Assembly (NCBI GenBank): GCA_964361885.1
Contig: CAYICL010000034.1
Span: forward strand, 1 to 7,692
From: CAYICL01 sp964361885
GTDB lineage: Bacteria > Patescibacteriota > Microgenomatia > UBA1400 > CG1-02-47-37
Reading direction: 5' to 3'
DNA length: 7,692 nt
Both the position numbers and the translations under genes were made by a program. This document shows positions 1 through 5,446 of the stretch, piece after piece. The notes below the pieces were generated by a model that had not been told where the DNA came from, made no database searches, and saw only the letters and a program-made list of their open reading frames with translations. How positions within the stretch are numbered: the stretch's first letter is position 1; each line of letters begins with the position of its first letter.

Positions 1-1377
1 AATATAGGTCATCTGAAAACGTTTCGGCATAACAAAGTCATATTGAACCGTAAAGGCAGTTTCTTCCTTTCCAGAAATATTTTTAATCTGGATATCGATT
101 TTTGGACCATAGAAGGCAGCTTCGTTGGCAGCTTCAAAGTACGGAGCTTTGGCGGCAATTAAGACCTGACGGAGAATTTGTTCAGCTTCTTCCCAAGCCT
201 TGTCATTCTGGTAATATTTTTTAGTCTCTTTTTGATCGCCTAAGGATAAGCGGTAACGGTAATCAATCCCCTTTTCCATGCCTAAAGTGTGATTAACAAA
301 GTCAATTAAATCTAAGACAGCTTTAAGTTCATCTTTAGCTTGATTTTTGGAAACCATGATATGAGCATCGGCTAAACAAAAAGTACGAACTCGCATTAGG
401 CCGCTTAACTCACCGCTTTTTTCATAGCGAAATTGAGGAGAAAGTTCGGCAAATCTCACCGGCAAATCTTTATAGCTACGCGGCCTTGATTTATAGAGCA
501 TAAAATGGTGAGGGCAGGTCATTGGGCGCAAAATCAACTCTTCGTCGTCGATTTTCATAGGCGGATACATAGTGTCTTTGTAATAGGGATAATGGCCGGA
601 AGTTTTATACAGATCTGTTTTAGCTAAAACCGGAGTATAAACATGTTGGTAGCCGCGTTTAAGTTCTTCGTCAACAATAAACCGCTCCAGTTCCCGGCGG
701 ATGACTGAGCCTTTGGGAGTGAGCAAAGGCAAACCTTTGCCGACTAAATCAGCAAAAACAAATAAGTCTAAATCTTTACCTAATTGACGGTGATCGCGTT
801 TTTTGGCTTCTTCAAGTTTGAGTAAATACCCGTCTAAGTCTTTTTTATTAAAAAAAGCCGTACCGTAAATCCGGGTTAGCATCTTATTTTTCTCATCGCC
901 GTGCCAGTAAGCACCGGCAACGGACAATAGCTTGAAGGCCTTAATTTCTCCGGTGGATTTAACGTGCGGGCCGCGGCAAAGATCGACATCGGATTTTGGT
1001 TCACCCGGTTTGCCTGTCCAATAGACAGTGGCTTTTTGACCCTTGGATTCAATTTGACTAATCCAGTCCAATTTGTAGGGATTATTTTTAAATAGTTTTT
1101 TAGCCGCTGATAAAGAGATTTCTTGGCGAATAATCGGCAGGTTGGCGTCAATAATCTCCTGCATTCTGGTTTCAATTTTGGGAAAATCAGCTTCGGAAAT
1201 CTTAAATTCTCGGCCAGAGGCCGATCGTCCTGTGGACGAAAAGTCGAAATAAAACCCCTCGTCTGTGGCCGGCCCCATAGCCCGTTTAAGGCCGGGAAAT
1301 AAATCCGTCATTGCCTGATGAAGGACGTGTTCGCAGCTATGGCGAAGAGATTGAAGCTTGGCAGTTTTTTTGTCCAT
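1..1377 (-). CDS. thrS: Threonyl-tRNA synthetase, TGS-less form, 3' end cut by window edge
   Basis: Charges tRNA-Thr with threonine in the cytoplasm. The first 459 codons are present and stay open to the left edge; the end of the catalytic core and the anticodon-binding domain lie outside. The protein begins MDKKTAKLQSLRHSCEHVLH, so the editing domain starts almost at once. Its zinc-type editing motif is H13xxxH17, with C134 and H138 in CRGPH. The class II core follows: motif 1 near PKGSVIRRELERF, C288 in RPMTCPHHF, motif 2 RFAELSPQFRYE, and H339 in ADAHI. The C288-H339 spacing equals the 51 residues between zinc ligands C334 and H385 of E. coli ThrRS. The third zinc ligand would be beyond the edge. 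Compared with the usual enzyme of about 640 residues, the roughly 60-residue TGS domain is absent. The ATG at 1377 is preceded by a -10-like TATACT and no Shine-Dalgarno, so no upstream extension encoding a TGS domain is plausible. Identity is very secure. Confidence 0.96.
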   Translation of the reverse strand, partial: MDKKTAKLQSLRHSCEHVLHQAMTDLFPGLKRAMGPATDEGFYFDFSSTGRSASGREFKISEADFPKIETRMQEIIDANLPIIRQEISLSAAKKLFKNNPYKLDWISQIESKGQKATVYWTGKPGEPKSDVDLCRGPHVKSTGEIKAFKLLSVAGAYWHGDEKNKMLTRIYGTAFFNKKDLDGYLLKLEEAKKRDHRQLGKDLDLFVFADLVGKGLPLLTPKGSVIRRELERFIVDEELKRGYQHVYTPVLAKTDLYKTSGHYPYYKDTMYPPMKIDDEELILRPMTCPHHFMLYKSRPRSYKDLPVRFAELSPQFRYEKSGELSGLMRVRTFCLADAHIMVSKNQAKDELKAVLDLIDFVNHTLGMEKGIDYRYRLSLGDQKETKKYYQNDKAWEEAEQILRQVLIAAKAPYFEAANEAAFYGPKIDIQIKNISGKEETAFTVQYDFVMPKRFQMTYI

Positions 1378-1384
1378 AGTATTT

Positions 1385-1390
1385 AGTATA
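1385..1390 (-). promoter_or_regulatory. Putative -10 element for leaderless thrS mRNA
   Basis: TATACT (5 of 6 matches to TATAAT) ends 7 bases before the thrS ATG, which would put the transcription start at or next to the A of ATG. No Shine-Dalgarno lies in the 31 bases between tRNA-Val and thrS. No good -35 is visible, because the region 17 bases upstream is the 3' flank of tRNA-Val. Read-through from the tRNA promoter is an alternative. Confidence 0.45.
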
Positions 1391-1408
1391 CTTCAAAAAA
1401 CCTGGGTG

Positions 1409-1482
1409 TGGGCGATACAGGACTTGAACCTGTGACCTCTCGCATGTCAAGCGAACGCTCTAGCCAGCTGAGCTAACCGCCC
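1409..1482 (-). tRNA. tRNA-Val (anticodon GAC)
   Basis: The minus strand folds into a full cloverleaf. The acceptor GGGCGGT pairs with ATCGCCC (one G-T pair), the D stem is GCTC/GAGC, and the anticodon stem TTCGC/GCGAG carries loop TTGACAT with anticodon GAC. The T stem ACAGG/CCTGT has loop TTCAAGT. The discriminator base is A, as expected for valine. The following bases are CAC, so the CCA end is not encoded and must be added by a nucleotidyltransferase. It lies between the 207-residue unknown gene and thrS on the same strand. A T6 run (1395-1400) shortly downstream may help end its transcript. Confidence 0.97.
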
Positions 1483-1490
1483 ATATGAAT

Positions 1491-1499
1491 ATTCTAGCA
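1491..1499 (-). promoter_or_regulatory. Extended -10 promoter for tRNA-Val
   Basis: TGCTAGAAT reads as an extended -10 (TGn followed by TAGAAT, 5 of 6 matches). It ends 8 bases before the first base of the tRNA, placing the transcription start within one or two bases of the mature 5' end. It lies in the 19 bases between the upstream stop codon and the tRNA. If used, the primary transcript would have almost no 5' leader for RNase P to remove. Confidence 0.5.
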
Positions 1500-1501
1500 G
1501 A

Positions 1502-2125
1502 TTACCCAGCTTGAGTGGACATGTATCTTTCCTGAGACAAAAGGTATTGAGTGCCGCCGGATTTGACATTCTGCCAGTAACCGGTACGTTTTTGAGCCCG
1601 ATGATTATGTAATTGCAGCCAGGTACGGGATTCAACAATGTTTTTCCTAGCTAATTTAATTAAATGAAGTAGGCGTTCAAAGAAGTTTTGGTGATAAGTA
1701 CCGGGATCAACCACAGCTTGAAAAGTGGCTTTATCTACTTCTTTCATTAAACCAACTTGTTCTGTAGCTAAAGATTTAATTTGGGTTTGAATGGATTCGA
1801 TTTGAATTTTAACTTGCTGTTGTTCCCGGGAAAAGATTACCTGTTCATCTCTTCTGATAGATTCAAATCGGGCCCGCTCCTGTTGACGAATTTTATTTTC
1901 CTGAAGATTTAAAAACTCTTCAAAGTCAAAAGCCTCAGGGTTTTGATCGGTGGCAGAATTGGTTTGACCTTTGGTTAAGACATCAAGGGCGTTTTTGGCC
2001 GTACCGCCAACGACATCTTGGGTAAAAGTTTTAACTGTAGAAGCGCCAATGTCTTTAAAAGCTTCAATAAAGTTTTGAAACTTAGGATTGGATTTTTTCT
2101 TTTTATTTAAATCGATTGGATTCAT
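1502..2125 (-). CDS. Conserved-looking coiled-coil protein of unknown function (possibly DUF5660)
   Basis: A 207-residue protein that I cannot assign a function. It begins with a short lysine-rich stretch (KKKK at 8-11) and has no signal peptide or membrane segment, so it is probably cytoplasmic. Residues about 66-130 are rich in E, Q, K and R with regular hydrophobics, typical of a coiled coil (LQENKIRQQERARFE onward). The C-terminal part has PGTYHQNFFERL (141-152), then GYWQNVKSGGTQYLLSQERY (182-201), aromatic- and glycine-containing segments that look like a conserved domain. From memory it resembles DUF5660, a family I associate with Patescibacteria; this was not searched. It starts 14 bases after the tig stop codon, with no Shine-Dalgarno but with -10-like sequence there, and may also be co-transcribed with tig. 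That proximity hints at a role tied to translation or protein folding, but no more. Confidence 0.85.
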   Translation of the reverse strand: MNPIDLNKKKKSNPKFQNFIEAFKDIGASTVKTFTQDVVGGTAKNALDVLTKGQTNSATDQNPEAFDFEEFLNLQENKIRQQERARFESIRRDEQVIFSREQQQVKIQIESIQTQIKSLATEQVGLMKEVDKATFQAVVDPGTYHQNFFERLLHLIKLARKNIVESRTWLQLHNHRAQKRTGYWQNVKSGGTQYLLSQERYMSTQAG

Positions 2126-2133
2126 AATGAACT

Positions 2134-2144
2134 ATTTTACTATA
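2134..2144 (-). promoter_or_regulatory. Putative -10 region for the 207-residue gene
   Basis: Two overlapping hexamers lie between the end of tig and the next ATG. TAAAAT (2134-2139) ends 8 bases before the ATG, and TATAGT (2139-2144), overlapping the tig stop codon, ends 13 bases before it. Either would give a leaderless or very short-leader mRNA. No Shine-Dalgarno is present. AT-rich gaps yield such hexamers by chance, so confidence is moderate. Confidence 0.35.
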
Positions 2145-3036
2145 AGCCAAGGAGGTAGTCAATAACTTGACGCTTTCTTAAAACACTGGCAATGTAAGCG
2201 CGTTCCCCGGGTGTGTTGAGCGCTTTTTTAATTTTTTCGTCTCCGGCAGCAGCAATCATTTTATCGATTTCTGCGTCAGTTACTTTAAAACCTTTATCAT
2301 CGGCAATGGCTTGCAAAATGATTTCCAGCTTAAGGCTATTAGAAGCGGTTTGTAAGTATTCGGCTTTGATCTGGTCAACGGTTTTGTTGTTGGAAATAGC
2401 ATATTGATCAATGCTTAAACCCAGTTTTTGAATTTGATCCAATAGTTTTGCTAACAATCGATCTCTTTCTGATTCGACTAAAAGATCTGATAAATCAAGA
2501 CGGATTGAGTCTATCAGGCTTTTGGCGATTAGATTGAGCTTTTGAGTTTCCGTCAGATCTTTTTGCTCTTTTTTGTCCGGCGCGCCTTTAGCCGGAGTCC
2601 AGATTTTTTCTTTGGCTAAGACGCCTTTAACAGTTTGAGTGTAATTTCCTAAACTGACCTGAGGCAGTTCACAGCTAGTCGCTTTAAACTGCCAGGCCTC
2701 ATTTTCTTTAGCCGAGATAATTTGAATTTTTGGAGCCACGGCCGGTTTAAGCTGATGTTGAGAGATAGATTTGGCATAAGATAAAGGCAGCAGTCGGTTA
2801 ATAACTTCTTCGTAAAGCTTACCTTTATCAACTGATTTTTCGATCAAGGCTTTGGGGGCTTTACCTTTTCTAAAACCTTCCAATTTTGACTCTTTAGTTA
2901 ACTGATCAACAACCTGAGTATAAGCAGTTTTAACCTCTGGCCAGGGAATGGAAAATTCTAGTTCAAAAGTTTTTTTTGGCAGCCAAGTAAGTTTGGCTCC
3001 CGGTAAGGAAGGTTTGAGTTTAAGTTTTTTTGGCAT
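2140..3036 (-). CDS. tig: Trigger factor, short form lacking the PPIase domain
   Basis: A ribosome-associated chaperone that shields new chains at the exit tunnel. The 298 residues compare with about 430 in the E. coli protein. The N-terminal ribosome-binding domain (about 15-138) carries the signature loop GFRKGKAP at 54-61, which docks on ribosomal protein L23 in known trigger factors. The FKBP-type prolyl isomerase domain that normally follows is missing; a lysine- and proline-containing linker (about 138-165) takes its place. The helical C-terminal chaperone domain then runs to the end, with family-like stretches LVESERDRLLAKLL (186-199), LKLEIILQAIADDKGFKVTD (235-254) and a terminal QVIDYLLGL. 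The ATG at 3036 is preceded by an extended -10 only 6 bases away and no Shine-Dalgarno. It appears to be a deliberate domain architecture, not a frameshift, since one frame holds both domains. Confidence 0.92.
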   Translation of the reverse strand: MPKKLKLKPSLPGAKLTWLPKKTFELEFSIPWPEVKTAYTQVVDQLTKESKLEGFRKGKAPKALIEKSVDKGKLYEEVINRLLPLSYAKSISQHQLKPAVAPKIQIISAKENEAWQFKATSCELPQVSLGNYTQTVKGVLAKEKIWTPAKGAPDKKEQKDLTETQKLNLIAKSLIDSIRLDLSDLLVESERDRLLAKLLDQIQKLGLSIDQYAISNNKTVDQIKAEYLQTASNSLKLEIILQAIADDKGFKVTDAEIDKMIAAAGDEKIKKALNTPGERAYIASVLRKRQVIDYLLGL

Positions 3037-3042
3037 AGGCGG

Positions 3043-3051
3043 ATTATAACA
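3043..3051 (-). promoter_or_regulatory. Consensus extended -10 promoter for leaderless tig mRNA
   Basis: TGTTATAAT is a perfect extended -10 (TGn plus TATAAT). It ends 6 bases before the tig ATG, so the expected start point is the A of ATG itself, and the six bases between (CCGCCT) contain no Shine-Dalgarno. The -35 position is poor, which is normal for extended -10 promoters. This is the clearest leaderless signal in the window. Confidence 0.7.
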
Positions 3052-3089
3052 TTGTTCGTATCTGATAGCCTTGTTGGGAGGAAGTTTGG

Positions 3090-3104
3090 CTGCCCGGCGG
3101 GCAG
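3090..3104. repeat. GC-rich palindrome, REP-like hairpin
   Basis: CTGCCC and GGGCAG form a perfect 6-bp stem around a 3-base loop in the 111-base gap between tRNA-Leu(UAG) and tig. It stands out from its AT-rich surroundings. No T tract follows on either strand, so it is not a textbook terminator, though it could shield the 3' end of the murT-gatD-tRNA transcript. A T6 run (3115-3120 on the minus strand) lies upstream of it, closer to the tRNA. A dispersed repetitive palindrome is another possibility. Confidence 0.5.
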
Positions 3105-3147
3105 GGAAAACACCAAAAAAGGATTGTGGTAATGGTTTTTAGCATAG

Positions 3148-3232
3148 TGCCAGGAAGAGGAGTTGAACCTCCACGACTTTAAAGGTCACAGGATCCTAAA
3201 TCCTGCGCGTCTACCAGTTCCGCCATCCTGGC
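3148..3232 (-). tRNA. tRNA-Leu (anticodon UAG)
   Basis: An 85-base class II tRNA on the minus strand. The acceptor GCCAGGA pairs fully with TCCTGGC, the anticodon stem CAGGA/TCCTG carries loop TTTAGGA with anticodon TAG, a long variable arm follows (GAC...GTC), and the T arm is GGAGG TTCAACT CCTCT. The discriminator is A, the leucine identity base. CCA is not encoded. Its first base directly follows the last base of the gatD stop codon and no separate promoter is visible, so it is probably cut from the murT-gatD transcript by RNase P. Confidence 0.97.
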
Positions 3233-3997
3233 TTAAAAGTATTTTAGCAGAGGGTGAGCTAATTTGTTAGCTCTTTTGACGGCGGCCGAGTGAGCCTGCC
3301 ATTCCAACTGATCATTTAAAAGTTTTAGTTTAACAGATCCGTATCGATTTTGCAGAGCCGAATGAATTAAATAATCGGCAAAATGAGGATTTTTAGGCAA
3401 AAGCGAACCGTGAAGGTAGCAACCGAAAACCTGGTTAACAACAGCGCCTTCGGTGTGATCTTGACCGTTGTTGCCTGAACCGACGATGACTTGACCTAAA
3501 GGCAGAGTGGAGCCGGATAAAAAAGTATTGCCGGAATGATTTTCAAACCCCACCAGTAATCTGTAATCAGTCAGCAGTAAATCGTAATTTAATTTGACAA
3601 TAACGTTACCAATCTTTCGTTGTTTGCCGGCGACAGTATAAGCATCAAAGATGCCTATACCTTTGAGTTTCGGGCCGTTAAACGGCTGAAAGTAGCGGCC
3701 GAAAAGCTGATAACTGCCGCAGATAGTCAGCATCGGAATATGGTGATCAGCGGCTTGTTTGATAACCTTTAAGCGCTTGATTAGATCTTGAGCCACGATT
3801 GATTGATGACGATCCTGACCACCGCCGGCGAATAACAAATCAAAACTACCGGGTTTAAGACTGTCTCCGGGGTTGATGGGTTTAACCAGTAGCTTAATTC
3901 CTCTTTGGCGGCACCGGTAAATTAAAGCCAAAAGGTTACCTTGATCGCCATAAATGTTCATGTGCTGGGGATAAAGATGAACCAAAGTCAGTTTCAT
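3233..3997 (-). CDS. gatD: Lipid II isoglutaminyl synthase, glutamine amidotransferase subunit
   Basis: With MurT it converts the alpha-carboxyl of D-glutamate in the peptidoglycan stem to D-isoglutamine; GatD supplies ammonia from glutamine. The 254 residues match the family size and the CobB/CobQ-type glutaminase fold. The start MKLTLVHLYPQHMNIYGDQGN is typical of the family. The nucleophile is C93 in TICGSYQLFG (usually CGGYQ) and the catalytic histidine is H196 in GCYLHGSLLPKNP. FAGGGQDRHQ (56-65) and LVGFENHSGNT (148-158) are further family motifs. It begins 2 bases after the murT stop codon and has the best Shine-Dalgarno in the window, which suggests coupled, roughly 1:1 synthesis. The stop codon abuts tRNA-Leu(UAG) with no gap. 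The partial triad matches characterised GatD proteins (S. aureus C94, H189), so function is likely conserved. Confidence 0.94.
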   Translation of the reverse strand: MKLTLVHLYPQHMNIYGDQGNLLALIYRCRQRGIKLLVKPINPGDSLKPGSFDLLFAGGGQDRHQSIVAQDLIKRLKVIKQAADHHIPMLTICGSYQLFGRYFQPFNGPKLKGIGIFDAYTVAGKQRKIGNVIVKLNYDLLLTDYRLLVGFENHSGNTFLSGSTLPLGQVIVGSGNNGQDHTEGAVVNQVFGCYLHGSLLPKNPHFADYLIHSALQNRYGSVKLKLLNDQLEWQAHSAAVKRANKLAHPLLKYF

Positions 3998-3999
3998 GA

Positions 4000-5328
4000 T
4001 TAATCCTTCCAGGAAGAGCCAAGTAGTTTTCGTTTGGTTAAGATTTTTCTTAAAGCCAGCATGGCAGTATAAGTCGGCAGAATATAGCCCTGAGAACCGG
4101 ATAAACCGGAAAAATGGTTAAGCGCTGGTTCAAGATTGGGATAAATATGAGTGAGGTTAGGTTTAACGCCGGCATATTTTAAGCGTAAAGCCAGATCATA
4201 AGCTCTGAGACCGCTGATGACTACAGGAGTTTGCCTTTTATTTAACCTTTCAAAGTCAACGTCCCAGATCCAGGAAACATCAGTGCCATCGGCAATAAGA
4301 TCATTTAAAATGATTAATAACGGTTTAGTCAGTAAGTGATGCTTAGATTGTAAAGTTTGTAAAGTGACATTAAATCCGGCCGGATTTTTAACTAAAAAGA
4401 TAGTGATGGGTTTAGAGTTTAAAACAAATTTTTCGGCCCGGCCAAAAGCCGGAGAGAATTGAGACAGACCGGTAGTTATCGAAGATCGGGAAATGTTTAA
4501 GAGTTGAGCCAAGGTAGCAGCGGCTAAAATATTATATTTTGAATGGACACCGGGAAGTTTAGTATGGTCTTTGATTAAGTTTAATAAATTAAAGTCTGGT
4601 TTTAATCTTTTGAAGCGGCAGTGGGGGCAAAAATAATGGCCTAAATGGGAAGTAAAGATAGCGGAAAAATTAAGATCAGAGCCGCATTGAGGACAAAAAA
4701 CCGCATCGGCGGCATGACTTAAAGCCGTTTGGTTAGAATAAGTTTGGTTTAAACCATAAGTCACCAACGATTGAGACTGGTTAAGAGATTGAGCCAAATA
4801 GTTTAAGGACGGGTCGTCAATATTTAAAACTAATTTAGATTTAGCCGGCACCAATTTGGCCGCCTGTTGCCAAGAGGCCAACACAGTATCGATTTCACCG
4901 TAGCGATCGAGTTGATCCCTGAATAAATTAGTAATTAAGAGAAAAGCAGGCTTGAGTTGTTTAACTGCTTCTAATAAAACCGCTTCATCAATTTCCCACA
5001 AAGCTAATGAGGAGTTTAACCGACCTGAAAGATTAGTTTGTTTGATTAAAGTCGAGGCGACTCCCCGCATCAGATTAGAACCGCTGCGGTTGTGAATATA
5101 GGAAGTGGAATTGGCTTTTAAGATGGCGCCTAAAAGCCGGCTGGTGGTGGTTTTGCCATTGGTGCCGGTAATGATAATCGATTGTAACCGGTTTTTATCC
5201 GCCAGCTGGCGGATTAAATTAGGATTCAGCTTAAGGGCGATCAGACCGGGTAAAGCCGAGGCACCGCGGGAAGAAAAAAGACGGAGAATCAAACCGATAA
5301 TTTTACCTATAATTATACTTCTTGACAT
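4000..5328 (-). CDS. murT: Lipid II isoglutaminyl synthase, Mur ligase-like ATPase subunit
   Basis: Activates the D-glutamate alpha-carboxyl of lipid II with ATP so that GatD-derived ammonia can amidate it, at the inner face of the membrane. From the ATG at 5328 the protein has 442 residues (S. aureus MurT has 437). The Mur ligase P-loop is TGTNGKTTT at about 54-62, and TNLFRDQLDRYGEID (133-147) is strongly family-like. A four-cysteine zinc ribbon typical of MurT, CPQC (212-215) and CPHC (234-237), is inserted in the middle domain. The C-terminal DUF1727 part has KNPAGFN (314-320) and DGTDVSWIWDVDF (347-359), whose aspartate is thought to complete the GatD active site. I chose 5328 because MSRSIIIGKIIGLILRLFSSRG aligns with the N-terminus of known MurT. 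In-frame GTG codons at 5340 and 5355 are alternatives, and the one at 5340 lies 5 bases after a -10-like TATACT. Confidence 0.93.
   Translation of the reverse strand: MSRSIIIGKIIGLILRLFSSRGASALPGLIALKLNPNLIRQLADKNRLQSIIITGTNGKTTTSRLLGAILKANSTSYIHNRSGSNLMRGVASTLIKQTNLSGRLNSSLALWEIDEAVLLEAVKQLKPAFLLITNLFRDQLDRYGEIDTVLASWQQAAKLVPAKSKLVLNIDDPSLNYLAQSLNQSQSLVTYGLNQTYSNQTALSHAADAVFCPQCGSDLNFSAIFTSHLGHYFCPHCRFKRLKPDFNLLNLIKDHTKLPGVHSKYNILAAATLAQLLNISRSSITTGLSQFSPAFGRAEKFVLNSKPITIFLVKNPAGFNVTLQTLQSKHHLLTKPLLIILNDLIADGTDVSWIWDVDFERLNKRQTPVVISGLRAYDLALRLKYAGVKPNLTHIYPNLEPALNHFSGLSGSQGYILPTYTAMLALRKILTKRKLLGSSWKD
4004..4010 (-). promoter_or_regulatory. Shine-Dalgarno of gatD
   Basis: GGAAGGA overlaps the last codons of murT (Trp-Lys-Asp), with 6 bases between the AGGA core and the gatD ATG. 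It supports that start and shows that the organism uses Shine-Dalgarno pairing for an operon-internal gene, in contrast to genes that begin transcripts here. Confidence 0.75.
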
Positions 5329-5350
5329 ATTATAAGTCACATGATAGTAT
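5322..5350 (+). promoter_or_regulatory. Plus-strand promoter facing away from murT
   Basis: A perfect -35 TTGACA (5322-5327), an optimal 17-base spacer and TAGTAT (5345-5350, 4 of 6 matches) predict a start near 5357. The -35 coincides with the first codons of murT (ATG TCA reversed), so part of the match could be chance. Support comes from the terminator placed immediately downstream on the same strand. Confidence 0.5.
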
Positions 5351-5351
5351 A
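5346..5351 (-). promoter_or_regulatory. Putative -10 of the murT-gatD promoter
   Basis: TATACT ends 5 bases before an in-frame GTG (5340-5338) and 17 bases before the preferred ATG. Transcription would start near 5340 and give either a leaderless GTG start or a 12-base leader with no Shine-Dalgarno. It overlaps the -10 of a plus-strand promoter, so the two should compete for RNA polymerase. No good -35 is seen. Confidence 0.4.
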
Positions 5352-5356
5352 TCACT

Positions 5357-5403
5357 TAGATCCGTCGGTACAGCCTCACCGGGCATACTGATGGATTTTT
5401 TTT
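5357..5403 (+). ncRNA. Candidate very small RNA made of a terminator hairpin
   Basis: Predicted from the plus-strand promoter start (about 5357) to the end of the T8 tract, giving roughly 47 bases. Nearly all of it is one hairpin; the loop can form an inner GCC/GGC helix closed by TCACCG. It encodes no protein. It is divergent from murT and antisense to any 3' extension of the upstream hydrolase mRNA, whose stop codon is at 5447. Roles could include limiting antisense transcription, promoter competition with murT, or 3'-end pairing. It may also be only a terminator. Confidence 0.35.
5360..5403 (+). terminator. Intrinsic terminator, plus strand
   Basis: An 11-bp uninterrupted stem joins 5360-5370 (ATCCGTCGGTA) to 5386-5396 (TACTGATGGAT), followed by T8 (5396-5403). 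Two of the pairs (5364-5392 and 5367-5389) are G-U in plus-strand RNA and would be A-C mismatches in minus-strand RNA. That orientation-specific pairing and the T tract both say it acts on plus-strand transcription, although no plus-strand gene precedes it. Confidence 0.7.
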
Positions 5404-5446
5404 GGGTTTAATAATTAGTATTAGGGGCCTCCACCGTCAATCAGAG

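Noticed and set aside
876..1175. Minus-strand open frame of about 99 codons within thrS
   Set aside because: It overlaps the ThrRS editing domain in another frame, whose motifs are intact in the true frame; the translation shows no family features.
1447..1638. Minus-strand open frame of about 63 codons running through tRNA-Val
   Set aside because: It covers the 3' end of the 207-residue gene and part of the tRNA; its last residues are translated tRNA sequence.
3090..3104. Terminator for the tRNA-Leu(UAG) transcript
   Set aside because: The hairpin is strong, but no T tract follows on the minus strand; kept only as a palindrome.
5329..5334. Perfect TATAAT immediately before the murT ATG
   Set aside because: It touches the ATG with no spacing, so transcription would start inside the coding region and lose the start codon. 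TATACT at 5346-5351 fits better.
5105..5335. Plus-strand open frame of 76 codons antisense to murT, ahead of the plus-strand terminator
   Set aside because: It is the complement of the conserved MurT P-loop region and its composition is that of a shadow frame. The terminator is better explained by the promoter at 5322-5350.
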